Source of the DNA: Methanobacteriota archaeon
GTDB lineage: Archaea > Thermoplasmatota > Thermoplasmata > UBA10834
Assembly (NCBI GenBank): GCA_020348345.1
Contig: CP070748.1
Span: 743,500 to 789,023 of the forward strand
DNA length: 45,524 nt
Reading direction: 5' to 3'
The notes under the pieces are model-generated. The model did no database searches. It was not told the DNA's origin and saw only the letters and a program-made list of their open reading frames with translations. The position numbers and the translations under genes are program-made. Shown piece after piece: positions 32,747 through 40,995 of this stretch (positions are counted from its first letter, which is position 1; each line of letters opens with the position of its first letter).

Positions 32747-33799
32747 TCAAAGCATATTGGAGTAGTACCGCAGAATCATCAAGACTGTGACAGTGATCCA
32801 TTGGTCATGAAGCTCGTGTGGCCTCTCCTTGTGGTACCAGAAGCCGTCTTTCATGCGTTGATGCACGAGCCATTCGATCAGCCGGTCAATCCTTGGATCT
32901 CCAGCGCGAAATCCAAGATACAGGAGCGAATCAAGGGCCCAGTATCCGCTTCCGAAATACGCGGGATATCTGAGTTCCTCCCAATGCCGCTCGGACCGAT
33001 GAAATGAATGGTGGTTCTTCTTGAAGAATCCATCCAGAACGAATTCGCCTCCGCGTCTGATCTCACCGACCCTGGGGTTATCCGGGCTCCACGCCATTCC
33101 GGTAATCACTCCGACAGTACACCAATAGCAGCTCGGAATGCTGTCGAACGCCTTTGGGTCATATGGGACATCGCCGCGCCGAACAAGATCTAGAAAAGTG
33201 TTCATCCTCATGTATCGATACTGCGGCAGATATTTGACATCCTGAATATAGGGGATATTCCATCCACCGTCATGCCGTTGCATCTCCATCATCCAGTTGA
33301 AGAGTCTATGGACTCTTCGATCGCTCAATGGCATTCCGAACATCCGAAATATGGACATTGCCAGACCGTTGTAGTACGTCCGAGGAATCCTATCGGGTAT
33401 CGGTCCCTCGATGTATCCCTCGTCGTTCTGCCAGCTGAGTATCTTCTCGAGAGCGTTGCCGACGTGTCCGTCTTCCGGCGTCGCCAGATATTCGTGAAGC
33501 CAATAGAGGTTTCGAATCATTGTAATGTATGTCCATCCATAAGGAGGGCCCAGGCCCGAATCCTCGGCCTTCTTCCTCTGCTTTGATATGGGCCAAGTCC
33601 CATCTTCCTTGAGCAATCTCAGTAATCTCACTCTCGGTGGATAGCTCTCTGCCGCCTCCAATGCGCGTTGAACTTCGTGATCGCCCTCGTCCATTCCGTT
33701 GACGTAGACCAATAGCCAGTACCTAACGGGTGGAGCCGCTACCTTCTTCAGTCTAATGCATGAATGCTCAATCACAGCTTCGATTTCTCTCTTCAGCAC
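32747..33799 (-). CDS. Terpene-cyclase/prenyltransferase-fold (alpha-alpha toroid) protein
   Basis: A soluble 350-residue protein with QW-like repeats of the squalene cyclase/prenyltransferase toroid: LLKEDGTWPISK, LSWQNDEGYIEGPI, EMQRHDGGWNIPYI and LVHQRMKDGFWYHK. It is about half the size of squalene-hopene cyclase and I see no DXDD acid motif, so cyclase activity is doubtful. Start GTG 33799 behind a TGAGGG-like site. Similar short proteins of unknown function are common in archaea and bacteria. Confidence 0.72.
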   Translation of the reverse strand: MLKREIEAVIEHSCIRLKKVAAPPVRYWLLVYVNGMDEGDHEVQRALEAAESYPPRVRLLRLLKEDGTWPISKQRKKAEDSGLGPPYGWTYITMIRNLYWLHEYLATPEDGHVGNALEKILSWQNDEGYIEGPIPDRIPRTYYNGLAMSIFRMFGMPLSDRRVHRLFNWMMEMQRHDGGWNIPYIQDVKYLPQYRYMRMNTFLDLVRRGDVPYDPKAFDSIPSCYWCTVGVITGMAWSPDNPRVGEIRRGGEFVLDGFFKKNHHSFHRSERHWEELRYPAYFGSGYWALDSLLYLGFRAGDPRIDRLIEWLVHQRMKDGFWYHKERPHELHDQWITVTVLMILRYYSNML

Positions 33800-33901
33800 A
33801 CCCTCACACCTTGAGATGGCTATCGAAATGGCTCACCTTGTTGGGCCCAACCCTTGCTACATCAGAATATGCCCTCTCAAGGCATGTCCCAATGAACCGT
33901 T

Positions 33902-34123
33902 TTAGCTGAAACCATGATAGACTCCATGCACCTGATAACGCAGCGAGCTTATTGCCTTTCCTCTCCAGAACATCACCTCATCAAGGTACATGATTGAAAG
34001 CGCGCTTCCCTGACATCCTTCCGCCTCCATTGCGGCCTTCAACAGCAAGGGAGTTGCTTGAGGAATGCCGGATCGAGCGATCTCCAGCGTTTCAGCCATA
34101 TAGTCTTTCTCTGAACCGTTCAT
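33902..34123 (-). CDS. Small hypothetical protein
   Basis: 73 residues (MNGSEKDYMAETLEIARSG at the start) with two short helices and an aromatic C-terminus (YQVHGVYHGFS). No family recognised. Support comes from an upstream minus-strand TATA box (CTATTTATAG, plus 34191-34200) and the terminator of the previous gene just before that. Confidence 0.4.
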   Translation of the reverse strand: MNGSEKDYMAETLEIARSGIPQATPLLLKAAMEAEGCQGSALSIMYLDEVMFWRGKAISSLRYQVHGVYHGFS

Positions 34124-34189
34124 TGACTGTTATCTCTGAATGCGGTTCGCGAACTAATCATGAACCTATCAGACGCTTTTCAAATCAAC

Positions 34190-34201
34190 GCTATAAATAG
34201 A
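34190..34201 (-). promoter_or_regulatory. TATA box
   Basis: CTATTTATAG on the minus strand (CTATAAATAG on the plus strand) lies about 70 bases before the 34123 start. It is nearly symmetrical and could also drive a plus-strand transcript starting at the hairpin at 34216. Confidence 0.45.
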
Positions 34202-34215
34202 TGATAAAAGCGAGC

Positions 34216-34246
34216 GCCCGTCGGTTCTCGACTCCGTCCGACGGGC
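34216..34246 (-). terminator. Strong hairpin, probable terminator of the 34295 gene
   Basis: GCCCGTCGG (34216-34224) and CCGACGGGC (34238-34246) form a perfect 9-bp stem. On the minus strand it is followed by GCTCGCTTTTATC, an intrinsic-terminator layout 50 bases after the stop of the acidic secreted protein. Confidence 0.6.
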
Positions 34247-34294
34247 CGCGAGGGTGGTTTATTGCCTAATGCCTATGAATCAGGTTAGCAGAGG

Positions 34295-34582
34295 TCAGTC
34301 TTGACAGGTGCCATCCTCTTTGTTGTCGCAAATCCCGTCTCCATCGGCGTCGTTGTCGCAGATGCCGTCGCGATCGCAGTCGCAGTCTCCGTTAGAGTTG
34401 TCACCAGTGCCGTCCTTGAGCTGGTCCTGGACCATGTCTCCATTGCCTGCGGCGACGACCGTCACGGCAGCCGACGCGCTCACAATAACGGCCGCACAGA
34501 GCGCAACCATTGCCCAGGCCTTGCTGGGCTTCTTCTTCCCTGATACATTCCTTGCTATCTCGCTCTCGAATTCCTTCCTCAT
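34295..34582 (-). CDS. Secreted or membrane-anchored acidic Cys/Asp protein (paralogue of 43007)
   Basis: 95 residues from ATG 34582. MRKEFESEIARN is followed by a basic patch and a hydrophobic helix (AWAMVALCAAVIVSASAAV), then an extracytoplasmic tail with repeats DCDCDRDGICDNDADGDGIC resembling calcium-binding thrombospondin type 3 repeats. A paralogue with the same MRKEFE start is at 43007 on the other strand. The start is chosen because GTGAGGAT precedes ATG 34582. Likely surface-exposed calcium-binding mini-protein (inference). Confidence 0.65.
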   Translation of the reverse strand: MRKEFESEIARNVSGKKKPSKAWAMVALCAAVIVSASAAVTVVAAGNGDMVQDQLKDGTGDNSNGDCDCDRDGICDNDADGDGICDNKEDGTCQD

Positions 34583-34728
34583 ATCCTCACATCCTTGGCG
34601 TCCCGTAGTTGGGATCATCTCTGTTTCCGACAGTCTTGCTCAATGCTTTCTCGTTTCTCGCCTGTAGACACAAGTTCCAGATGAATGTCCTTTACGACGC
34701 GATTATCAGAGTATAGCACAATTGCCAA

Positions 34729-34747
34729 GGCGCCATAGTTTGGCGCC
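34729..34747. repeat. Perfect hairpin in an intergenic gap
   Basis: GGCGCCA (34729-34735) and TGGCGCC (34741-34747) with a 5-base loop, in the 242 bp between the acidic protein and the integrase remnant. Downstream, gatttgca is repeated in tandem (34800-34815) next to an AT-rich tatttatatc. No gene seen there. Confidence 0.4.
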
Positions 34748-34824
34748 CTCCAATCAAGCCCTCTTGCTCCGGCTGAGAGGTCTCATTGTATTTATGGGCG
34801 ATTTGCAGATTTGCAGTATTTATA

Positions 34825-35067
34825 TCACGATTGATAATGCGGCGCTGGCGCTGGTTCAGAATTCAATTTCGGCCTTTCCGGCTCCTGGTTCTCATGGATG
34901 CCTGACACTGGCTCGAACAACTCAACGAATGTATGATTGATCTCACGCCGGGCGTCCGAATCTTGCTTTCGGCAATAGCATGCCTCAGTGGTTCTAGTAC
35001 TGTCGTGCCCGAGTATGACGGACACCATTTCGACGGATACACCACGATCAATGAGAAACGGCAACAT
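34825..35067 (-). pseudogene. Tyrosine recombinase (integrase) C-terminal remnant
   Basis: The 80-codon frame contains FLIDRGVSVEMVSVILGHDSTRTTEACY, the last box of XerC/D-type recombinases (usually LGHxSxxTTExY). The N-terminal and central catalytic parts with the Arg and His-x-x-Arg boxes are missing. At the nucleophile position (TTE-x-Y) there is Cys, with a Tyr one residue later, so even this box is damaged. The last 30 residues are Pro/Glu-rich and unrelated. It marks a decayed mobile element. Confidence 0.6.
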
Positions 35068-35144
35068 CAGGGAGCATTGGAAAGAAAGGAGGAAATGGGA
35101 AAGGGAAGTCGTCTGAGTCCCTCTCCATTATTGCTGTGGTTTCG

Positions 35145-36302
35145 CTAGGCGTGAAGCTCTTCGAGGAAGTCGCCCCATCCAGAGTCCGTCGCGAACTGCG
35201 TATCGAGATAATCAGCTCCGTACCAGCCCCAATCGTTGTCCTCAGCCCAGTAGAGAGTGATCCCTCCACAGTCGTCCATCTTGGGGCCTCCCCAGAAGTC
35301 TGCGACATAGGCAAGTACGTCCGACCTGACCTGCGTCGTCAATGATCTTAGGGTTGTGTCCGTAATGTCGTCCTCGTCCAATATATGATACGCCAGGTCA
35401 TACAGGTCCACAAAGTATGGTATTGCAGTCATTGCATGAGCCTTCTGTGCCGCGTTCTCGTAGTAGTCCTGGTATGATGGAAGCATGTCCAGCATTCTTG
35501 CAGACCAGTCGTTCAGGGTGCCCATGCGCGCTACGAACTCCGCGATTTCGATAGATGCCAGCGTCATTCTGCCGCCGTTGGTCTTGCCGTAATGAGCTCC
35601 CCACTCATCGACCATGACCGCGCCCAGCTCTCCTGCTGTCATTGTTGGGTCGTTGACCAGAGCAGTTAGGATGTCGTCGAGTGGAAGGCCATCTCCGGGC
35701 CCGTATTCTTCGGATGCTACCATGTAGTCCACCATGTCAGTGAGAGAGAGTGCGTAGGCGACCTCAACCATAGCCATATTGCATGCATCGAATGCCAACA
35801 GATCTACTTGCTCACCCGCATCGGTGAACGCACTCTCGAGGTCGGTCATGTTTATTGAACTCTCTGAAGTATCGTCGGAGCAGATGAACTGCCATCCGAA
35901 GCCGTGATCCCAGAGGCTGAGCCCGAAGTAGGTCGATGGCCAAAGAGTCTTTGCACGCTCCACCCACCACGATAGAGTATCGGGATCACCAGTGTCCATT
36001 TCTCCGTGGGTTTCAACTGTCGTAACGGTAGAGCCAGAAACCTTCACTACCTCGATTCCGGACGTGGATTTCATGTCTAGCATGGCAACGAGATTCACAT
36101 CGTCGCTTGCTGGGACCGCCTGCAGAAACGGTAGAGTGGTCGTTTCCCAATACGGCTCTAGGCTGTTGTCCGCCGCAACGTAGAGGGCGAAGGTCCACGA
36201 TGCAGTCTCTGCACGGGCTGCCGGTGTCATCAATATCGCACCAGGCACCATCAAGACGATGGCTAACAGCATGCACGCTGTCCGATTTCTCTTTTCGCTC
36301 AT
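35145..36302 (-). CDS. Secreted clostripain-family (C11) cysteine protease
   Basis: 385 residues with a signal peptide (NRTACMLLAIVLMVPGAI, cleavage near PAARAETA). The C11 catalytic dyad is His in LSLWDHGFGW and Cys in LLAFDACNMAMVEV, preceded by WTFALYVAADNSLEPYW typical of the family. The C-terminal domain is acidic. Family members cleave after Arg or Lys. Located outside the cell. A promoter (CTCTAAATAGCC on the minus strand, plus 36376-36387) lies about 80 bases before the start, with the dyad TTACAAACGTAA just beyond it. Confidence 0.9.
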   Translation of the reverse strand: MSEKRNRTACMLLAIVLMVPGAILMTPAARAETASWTFALYVAADNSLEPYWETTTLPFLQAVPASDDVNLVAMLDMKSTSGIEVVKVSGSTVTTVETHGEMDTGDPDTLSWWVERAKTLWPSTYFGLSLWDHGFGWQFICSDDTSESSINMTDLESAFTDAGEQVDLLAFDACNMAMVEVAYALSLTDMVDYMVASEEYGPGDGLPLDDILTALVNDPTMTAGELGAVMVDEWGAHYGKTNGGRMTLASIEIAEFVARMGTLNDWSARMLDMLPSYQDYYENAAQKAHAMTAIPYFVDLYDLAYHILDEDDITDTTLRSLTTQVRSDVLAYVADFWGGPKMDDCGGITLYWAEDNDWGWYGADYLDTQFATDSGWGDFLEELHA

Positions 36303-36489
36303 ATCACATCAATCCCCAGAGGAAACACACCTTCTCGGTGGGCCTCCTCAGATAAGGAAATGCGCTGTGGCTATTTAGAGTATTACAAACGTAAATGACG
36401 CTGCATTCTCAGAGCCGCATTCTCTCTCGGCGTCCGTCGCAGCCGGGCTAAGACAAAAGTCGACGCTTTGCGTGTGTGAAGGGTGTTCA

Positions 36490-36513
36490 TTGCCGCGCCC
36501 CTATGCCCTCTTC
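36490..36513 (+). repeat. Diverged copy of the dispersed intergenic repeat
   Basis: CGCCCCTATGCCCTCTT (36496-36512) matches 15 of 17 bases of the repeat core found between 38.6 and 45.4 kb, in the same orientation. Confidence 0.4.
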
Positions 36514-36792
36514 CGAACACCACTCTTCACTCTATACTGGTGAATGGCGACACCCACGATGATCATGACGATTCCAGCGCTCATCGTGATCGAATCCAAC
36601 CCGACCATTATCACATCGTCGCTAATCCCACTCGGAGAGCTGCCTCTTCTGGCTACTGGCATTCATAACATTCTTCGTCATTCTCTCCTTCCTGAGATCA
36701 GTCAGAAGAACACACTCATGCTCTATCTCTTGCAGTCTCGTGCGCAGTTGCGTTCCTGTGGGCTTATCTCCGATTCCTTTGAAATCCTGCGT
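36501..36792 (-). pseudogene. Frameshifted small helical/membrane protein
   Basis: Two overlapping minus-strand frames together read like one protein. Upstream frame (36622-36792): a charged helix LQEIEHECVLLTDLRKERMTK then SQKRQLSEWD-stop. Downstream frame (36501-36662): SDDVIMVGLDSITMSAG then IVMIIVGVAIHQYRV, one membrane helix, and a basic tail. Joining them by a one-base shift near 36626 gives a helix, linker and transmembrane segment. Neither frame has a good start for the whole. I judge it a decayed gene or a sequence error; a shorter intact 53-residue protein from ATG 36662 is the alternative. Confidence 0.4.
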
Positions 36793-37018
36793 TTATCGGA
36801 GCATAAGGATAGATTTCAGAAGGACGCTATTTCGCACCCGCTTGCATGGGAAGGCATCCAAGGATGGTCAAAAGGAGCGAGCGGATTCCAGTTCCTATCG
36901 TGCCTCCTCACCTGGTTCATTCCGTGCATTACGACGGGGATCTCCAATCAGGGATATGTGCCCCCATTGCCCCATAATCTTTATCTTATTCAAGGACGAT
37001 TGCCAGCATGCAACTGTA

Positions 37019-37606
37019 ATGGGGCTTTCAGCACTCGTACGAAAAGTAATGCCAGTCGAGCCTCAGGAGCTACTTCGACGCTACTTCATAAACACACTAT
37101 TCGATTCAACGTTCGTTGTACTGGGGGTACTTGCAGCCTCCGCGTTCATTACTGATGCAGACCCAGATATTGCCCTTGGCGCCCTGTTCGCAGCCTGTCT
37201 TGCGATTGGAATTTCCTCTGCTGTCAGCGTGTATGAAGCTGAGCATGTGGAAATCGAAATCAAAATGCAGGAAATCGAGAAAGCCACCCTCTCGTCGGTG
37301 GAGGGAACTGAAGTCGAAAGAAAGGCCCGAATCTCCGCCTATGCTGTAGCCATAACCAACTTCTTCGCACCGGTCTTTGTTGCCATAGTCATGGGAACAC
37401 CCCTTCTGCTGTATGAGGCGGAGCTCATCAGTGATTTTGGCATTGCAGCAACACTGTCTAGCATTCTTGGCATTGGCATCATCTTCGGCGCCGGATACTA
37501 CTTGGGAACTCTGGGGCGCGGACGTCCATGGCTTCGTGCCGTTCGAATGTCTGTGATTGCAGTCCTGGCTTTTGGCGCACTTGTTCTGTTTGAGCGGCTA
37601 TTGTAG
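37019..37606 (+). CDS. VIT1/CCC1-like membrane protein
   Basis: 195 residues from ATG 37019, with a TATA-like tctttatctta (36978-36988) before it. It has two N-terminal helices (TLFDSTFVVLGVLAASAFI, LGALFAACLAIGISSAVSV), a charged Glu-rich stretch YEAEHVEIEIKMQEIEKA, and three more helices including NFFAPVFVAIVMGTPLLL. This resembles the iron/manganese vacuolar transporter (VIT1/CCC1) family, where the Glu-rich segment binds metal. Similarity is by pattern only. Confidence 0.55.
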   Translation: MGLSALVRKVMPVEPQELLRRYFINTLFDSTFVVLGVLAASAFITDADPDIALGALFAACLAIGISSAVSVYEAEHVEIEIKMQEIEKATLSSVEGTEVERKARISAYAVAITNFFAPVFVAIVMGTPLLLYEAELISDFGIAATLSSILGIGIIFGAGYYLGTLGRGRPWLRAVRMSVIAVLAFGALVLFERLL

Positions 37607-37942
37607 GCGCATGCGCACATCGTTGATTGGTTAGTATTAACAACACATATGTTCGCGTGTCAGGACATGAGTTGTCCATAAGGGTGAACTCCGAATGAAC
37701 TGATGCGAAGATGTCTCTCTGGCTATGCTTGGATGATCGTTATCTTTGAGACCGTCCCGTAGAAGAGACGGTACAGGCATCGGTGCCGGTCATTAGAGAT
37801 AGGCTGAATGCTATTCTCTTGGCATCCGGCCCCGTGGCAGCCTCATAATCGGCCCTTCTCGTAACTCCGCAATTCCTGGCATTCTATGGTCGTGTGAATC
37901 AGTGCTTTGCATGCACACTCTCGGGCAGTGTATCAGTGTAGA
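37607..37942. other. Intergenic gap of 336 bp
   Basis: No gene seen. ACCGTC (37752-37757) and GACGGT (37768-37773) can form a small hairpin. Both flanking genes end here, facing each other. Confidence 0.4.
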
Positions 37943-38551
37943 TCAGTTGTTGAGATACACCATCAAAGGGAGCACGTAGTAATACAATTGAAATGGGGTG
38001 ACGCCCAGTCTTTCAAGCAGGCCTCTGTATCTTCCTGCAGCAAAGATGCCTGAAATAACCATGAGTATCAATGCGGCTATGGCTGAAACGAGCGAATAGT
38101 CTGCAAAAGCGCTCCATCCTTCGACCGAATCCAATCGAAACCACAGTGCCACCATTCCTGCGATAGTCAATGTTCCCATTGCCACGACGAGGATGATATG
38201 CATCTTTCCCCTCAGGGTAACGAATTCTCCCCCTTCATCGAGTGGAAAGAAGCCGGCGACAAGAATCCCAATAACTGAGGCAATAATCAGGACTGAGGGT
38301 CCAATAATGGACCCTCCATCATCACCCAATCCATCATGCAATCCAATATAGAACAGAAGCAGCAATACGCTGGATACGACAATGAATGATTGCATCAATC
38401 GCTTGTTCGGAGCTCCAACTGCAAACAGGGAACTTATGTCATCTCGAACATGGCTGTAATCCGACTGTAGTCTGCCCCCAAGGATCCACATAGCAGTATA
38501 GACAACAGGGCTGAGCATTCCACAGATTGCCAGAACCTGCAATGTGTTCAT
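37943..38551 (-). CDS. DUF998-type membrane protein
   Basis: 202 residues with six predicted membrane helices. The first loop DDISSLFAVGAPNKRLMQ and the second loop GFFPLDEGGEFVTLRGKMHI fit the DUF998 family pattern. Function unknown. GGAAGGAAGCC precedes the ATG. A diverged copy of the intergenic repeat lies 68 bases upstream. Confidence 0.8.
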   Translation of the reverse strand: MNTLQVLAICGMLSPVVYTAMWILGGRLQSDYSHVRDDISSLFAVGAPNKRLMQSFIVVSSVLLLLFYIGLHDGLGDDGGSIIGPSVLIIASVIGILVAGFFPLDEGGEFVTLRGKMHIILVVAMGTLTIAGMVALWFRLDSVEGWSAFADYSLVSAIAALILMVISGIFAAGRYRGLLERLGVTPFQLYYYVLPLMVYLNN

Positions 38552-38618
38552 GGCTTCCTTCCATCAAACTAGAATGCGTCGTATCTACTTAGCGTCATTC
38601 ATAAGGCCTGAATTCCAG

Positions 38619-38644
38619 CATTCTGCCTTCATAGCGGTTTCTCA
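38619..38644 (+). repeat. Intergenic repeat, diverged copy
   Basis: CATTCTGCCTTCATAGCGG and the following TTTCTC match the consensus at 18 of 26 positions. Between the flavodoxin and DUF998 genes. Confidence 0.35.
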
Positions 38645-38657
38645 AGGATGTTCGACT

Positions 38658-39140
38658 TCAGGCCTCTTGCGAAAGCCAGGCGACGAAGTCTTCCACTTTC
38701 TTCTGCCAACCCTCCTCTAAAGGTCCTTTCATTCCTGTTACAAGCACGTGATCCTCAGCCACCTTCTCCAGACCTTTCACCTGGAGTAGCTCGTTCATCA
38801 TAGGCCTGACGCGTTGCCATCTTGTGCGTTCCTCCTCCGTCGGCATCCTGCCGGTCTTCTTGTCAGGCTGTGGAGCCGATTCTGTGGTCAGGATGGCGTA
38901 CTTGGTGCCAGGCGCGAGATTGATCTTCTTCAGGAATCGACGCATGCTACCAATGGGTTTTCCAATCCGGCCGGGTGAGCTGAAGACATAGAGATCTGCC
39001 GGTCCGATACTCCGCGGACTTGCTTCTCGTATGTGATGGACGTTCACATCAGCCCCCTTTGCCTCCATCAGTCTCTTGAATTCTTCTGCAACCCTAGCTC
39101 CGTTGCCAAACTTCGAGGCATGGAAGTACTCGATTATCAT
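38658..39140 (-). CDS. Flavodoxin-fold protein
   Basis: 160 residues. YFHASKFGNGARVAEEFKRL is the FMN phosphate loop (usually SxxGNT), VFSSPGRIGKPIGSMRRFL the ring-binding loop, and KYAILTTESAP a further core strand. A small electron-transfer flavoprotein, probably FMN-binding. A repeat copy lies 24 bases upstream of the start and could include its promoter. Confidence 0.82.
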   Translation of the reverse strand: MIIEYFHASKFGNGARVAEEFKRLMEAKGADVNVHHIREASPRSIGPADLYVFSSPGRIGKPIGSMRRFLKKINLAPGTKYAILTTESAPQPDKKTGRMPTEEERTRWQRVRPMMNELLQVKGLEKVAEDHVLVTGMKGPLEEGWQKKVEDFVAWLSQEA

Positions 39141-39162
39141 GGCCTCCGTATCAATGCCTGCA

Positions 39163-39179
39163 GCTATGGCCTTTTCTCA
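39163..39179 (+). repeat. Intergenic repeat, core only
   Basis: GCTATGGCCTTTTCTCA. On the minus strand GAGAAAAGGCCATAGC is 23 bases before the flavodoxin ATG. Confidence 0.55.
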
Positions 39180-39280
39180 TCATCCAATAGGCAATGCAGC
39201 ATACCGCCTTGGCGACAACGGTCTGTTTCCTCACCTGCGCAGCCCCAAAGGTAAATATCGGCAATGACCCTTCCCTGTCC

Positions 39281-40441
39281 GTGGGGGAACTTGAGCCCGA
39301 CAAACGCAGAAGGTTGCACTTCGCAGACAATCTGCGTTGGTCAATGATCGTGCTCGTAATATTCGTGCATGCAAGCGTCACATACGGACCGCTTGGTTCA
39401 TGGTTCTACAGAGACTCCGCGAGCGCCACAGAGACTTCAGATGTGGTTCTCGCCATCTTCGGCGTATTCGTCCAGGGGTTCTTCATGGGCATGCTCTTTC
39501 TTCTGGCGGGGTACTTCACCCCTGGGTCTTTCCGGCGAAAGGGGCTGACCAGATTCGTCAGGGACCGAGCGATCAGGCTCGGCGTTCCCGCCTTGATATT
39601 CATATTCCTTATAGCGCCTCCGATAGTCTACTATCCTAACGAGGATTATTGGCAGGAAGAGGGGACAGAGACCTTCGTTGAATGGCTCGGCGACTACTTG
39701 CCAGATCCCTCAAAGTGGGATACGGGGCCTCTTTGGTTCACTATCGCGCTCCTAGCATTCACCCTTGCGTGGGTCGGATTTGCCACTCTCAGAAACAGCT
39801 GGAGTTCACAAGGCGGAGCGAGGCTGAGGAATTGGCATCTGCTGCTTGCCGTGCTTCTGATGGGGCTTGGTTCATTCGTCGTCAGAATCTGGCACCCGAT
39901 AGGAACTGACGTATGGAACATGCAGTTATGCTTCTTTCCCCAGTACATCGTGCTCTTCCTGTTTGGAACTCTGGCGCATAGCAACAACTGGCTGCTAGGA
40001 ATCGACAAAGGAATGGCCCGGCTCTGGAATATTATTCTAGTCGTGCTCGTCGTAGCAGTCTTCCCGATACTCACTGTCGTCGGAGGCGCACTGGAGGAAG
40101 AGACGGGCACGGACGCCTACTTCGGCGGATTGCATTGGCAATCCTTCGCATTTGCATTCTGGGTTGAATCCTACTGCATCGCGATGATCGTATCTCTATT
40201 GTTCCTTCACCGAGAGAGGTTCAATCACCAAGGCAGAATCTCGAAGTATCTCTCCGATAACTCGTTCGCGGTCTATGTATTTCACGCGCCAGTGGTGGTC
40301 GGCATAGGCATGGCATTACATCCAGTGGACGCCCCAGTTCTGTTGAAGTTCCTTGTGCTTGCCTTGACAAGCCTTCCAATCTCCTACCTTCTGGCAGGAT
40401 TTGTGTTTCGTAAGATTCCACTGCTGAAGAGAATCCTATAG
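39281..40441 (+). CDS. Acyltransferase-3 family membrane protein
   Basis: 386 residues with about ten membrane helices. LHFADNLRWSMIVLVIFVHAS carries the family His; QGFFMGMLFLLAGYFTPGSFRRKGLTRF and the RxxR-type DRAIRLGVPALIF follow, as in O-acetyltransferases of the OafA/YrhL group that decorate surface sugars or lipids. I start at GTG 39281, about 25-30 bases after taaatatc (39252-39259). The frame extends to ATG 39194 but that would precede the promoter. Confidence 0.83.
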   Translation: MGELEPDKRRRLHFADNLRWSMIVLVIFVHASVTYGPLGSWFYRDSASATETSDVVLAIFGVFVQGFFMGMLFLLAGYFTPGSFRRKGLTRFVRDRAIRLGVPALIFIFLIAPPIVYYPNEDYWQEEGTETFVEWLGDYLPDPSKWDTGPLWFTIALLAFTLAWVGFATLRNSWSSQGGARLRNWHLLLAVLLMGLGSFVVRIWHPIGTDVWNMQLCFFPQYIVLFLFGTLAHSNNWLLGIDKGMARLWNIILVVLVVAVFPILTVVGGALEEETGTDAYFGGLHWQSFAFAFWVESYCIAMIVSLLFLHRERFNHQGRISKYLSDNSFAVYVFHAPVVVGIGMALHPVDAPVLLKFLVLALTSLPISYLLAGFVFRKIPLLKRIL

Positions 40442-40582
40442 GCGGCCACGATATCAACCGCTGGTTGAGCCTCGCCCCTGCAACTACTTCCCCCAGCTCC
40501 TTTGAAGTCATGTCGTTGCAGGCATGTTGTGCGCAGTTGGCTCCGACGGCATGTTCTGTATGCGTCTGCGCTGTCCATATCG

Positions 40583-40840
40583 TCAAGAGTACCTACTGCT
40601 ATTGTGCATCAAATAGCCGGCGCACAACCAGAGCGCTATCACAATGCCAGCAGCGATAAGGATGAGGATCGCTGCGGTCTTCATCAATCGCTTGAGCCGG
40701 GCCCAGTCACCTTCTATGACGATGGCGCTTCCTTTATGTTTCCATTCACCTCTGAAGCGAGGTTTCTTGATCAAGGCAGAGCATCTGCAACAATAAACCG
40801 CATAAGCTGGATTCCTTGTTCCACACTTGGGGCAGTCCAT
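40583..40840 (-). CDS. Zinc-ribbon plus membrane-helix protein A
   Basis: 85 residues from ATG 40840. CPKCGTRNPAYAVYCCRC is a zinc ribbon, and MKTAAILILIAAGIVIALWLC is one membrane helix. The 41388 gene has the same plan. A TTG two codons earlier is an alternative start. The repeat copy at 40892 lies about 50 bases upstream. Function unknown. Confidence 0.7.
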   Translation of the reverse strand: MDCPKCGTRNPAYAVYCCRCSALIKKPRFRGEWKHKGSAIVIEGDWARLKRLMKTAAILILIAAGIVIALWLCAGYLMHNSSRYS

Positions 40841-40891
40841 CGCCAATCCTCAATGGACCTAGGAGAGATAGGCTAATCTAGTTTTCCTTGG

Positions 40892-40914
40892 CATTCCGCC
40901 CCTACGGCCTTTTG
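40892..40914 (+). repeat. Intergenic repeat copy
   Basis: CATTCCGCCCCTACGGCCTT then TTG; one change in the core. Upstream of the minus gene that starts at 40840. Confidence 0.65.
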
Positions 40915-40995
40915 AACACGCTGCTCGCTCTGAAACCCGCATATCCAAGCATGCACAGGGCGAAATCGGAGATGGATCCATTCTGCGTCTATCGA

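Noticed and set aside
36544..37155. 203-codon plus-strand ORF
   Set aside because: It overlaps the start of the VIT1-like gene in another frame and the minus-strand remnant; the sequence shows no family features.
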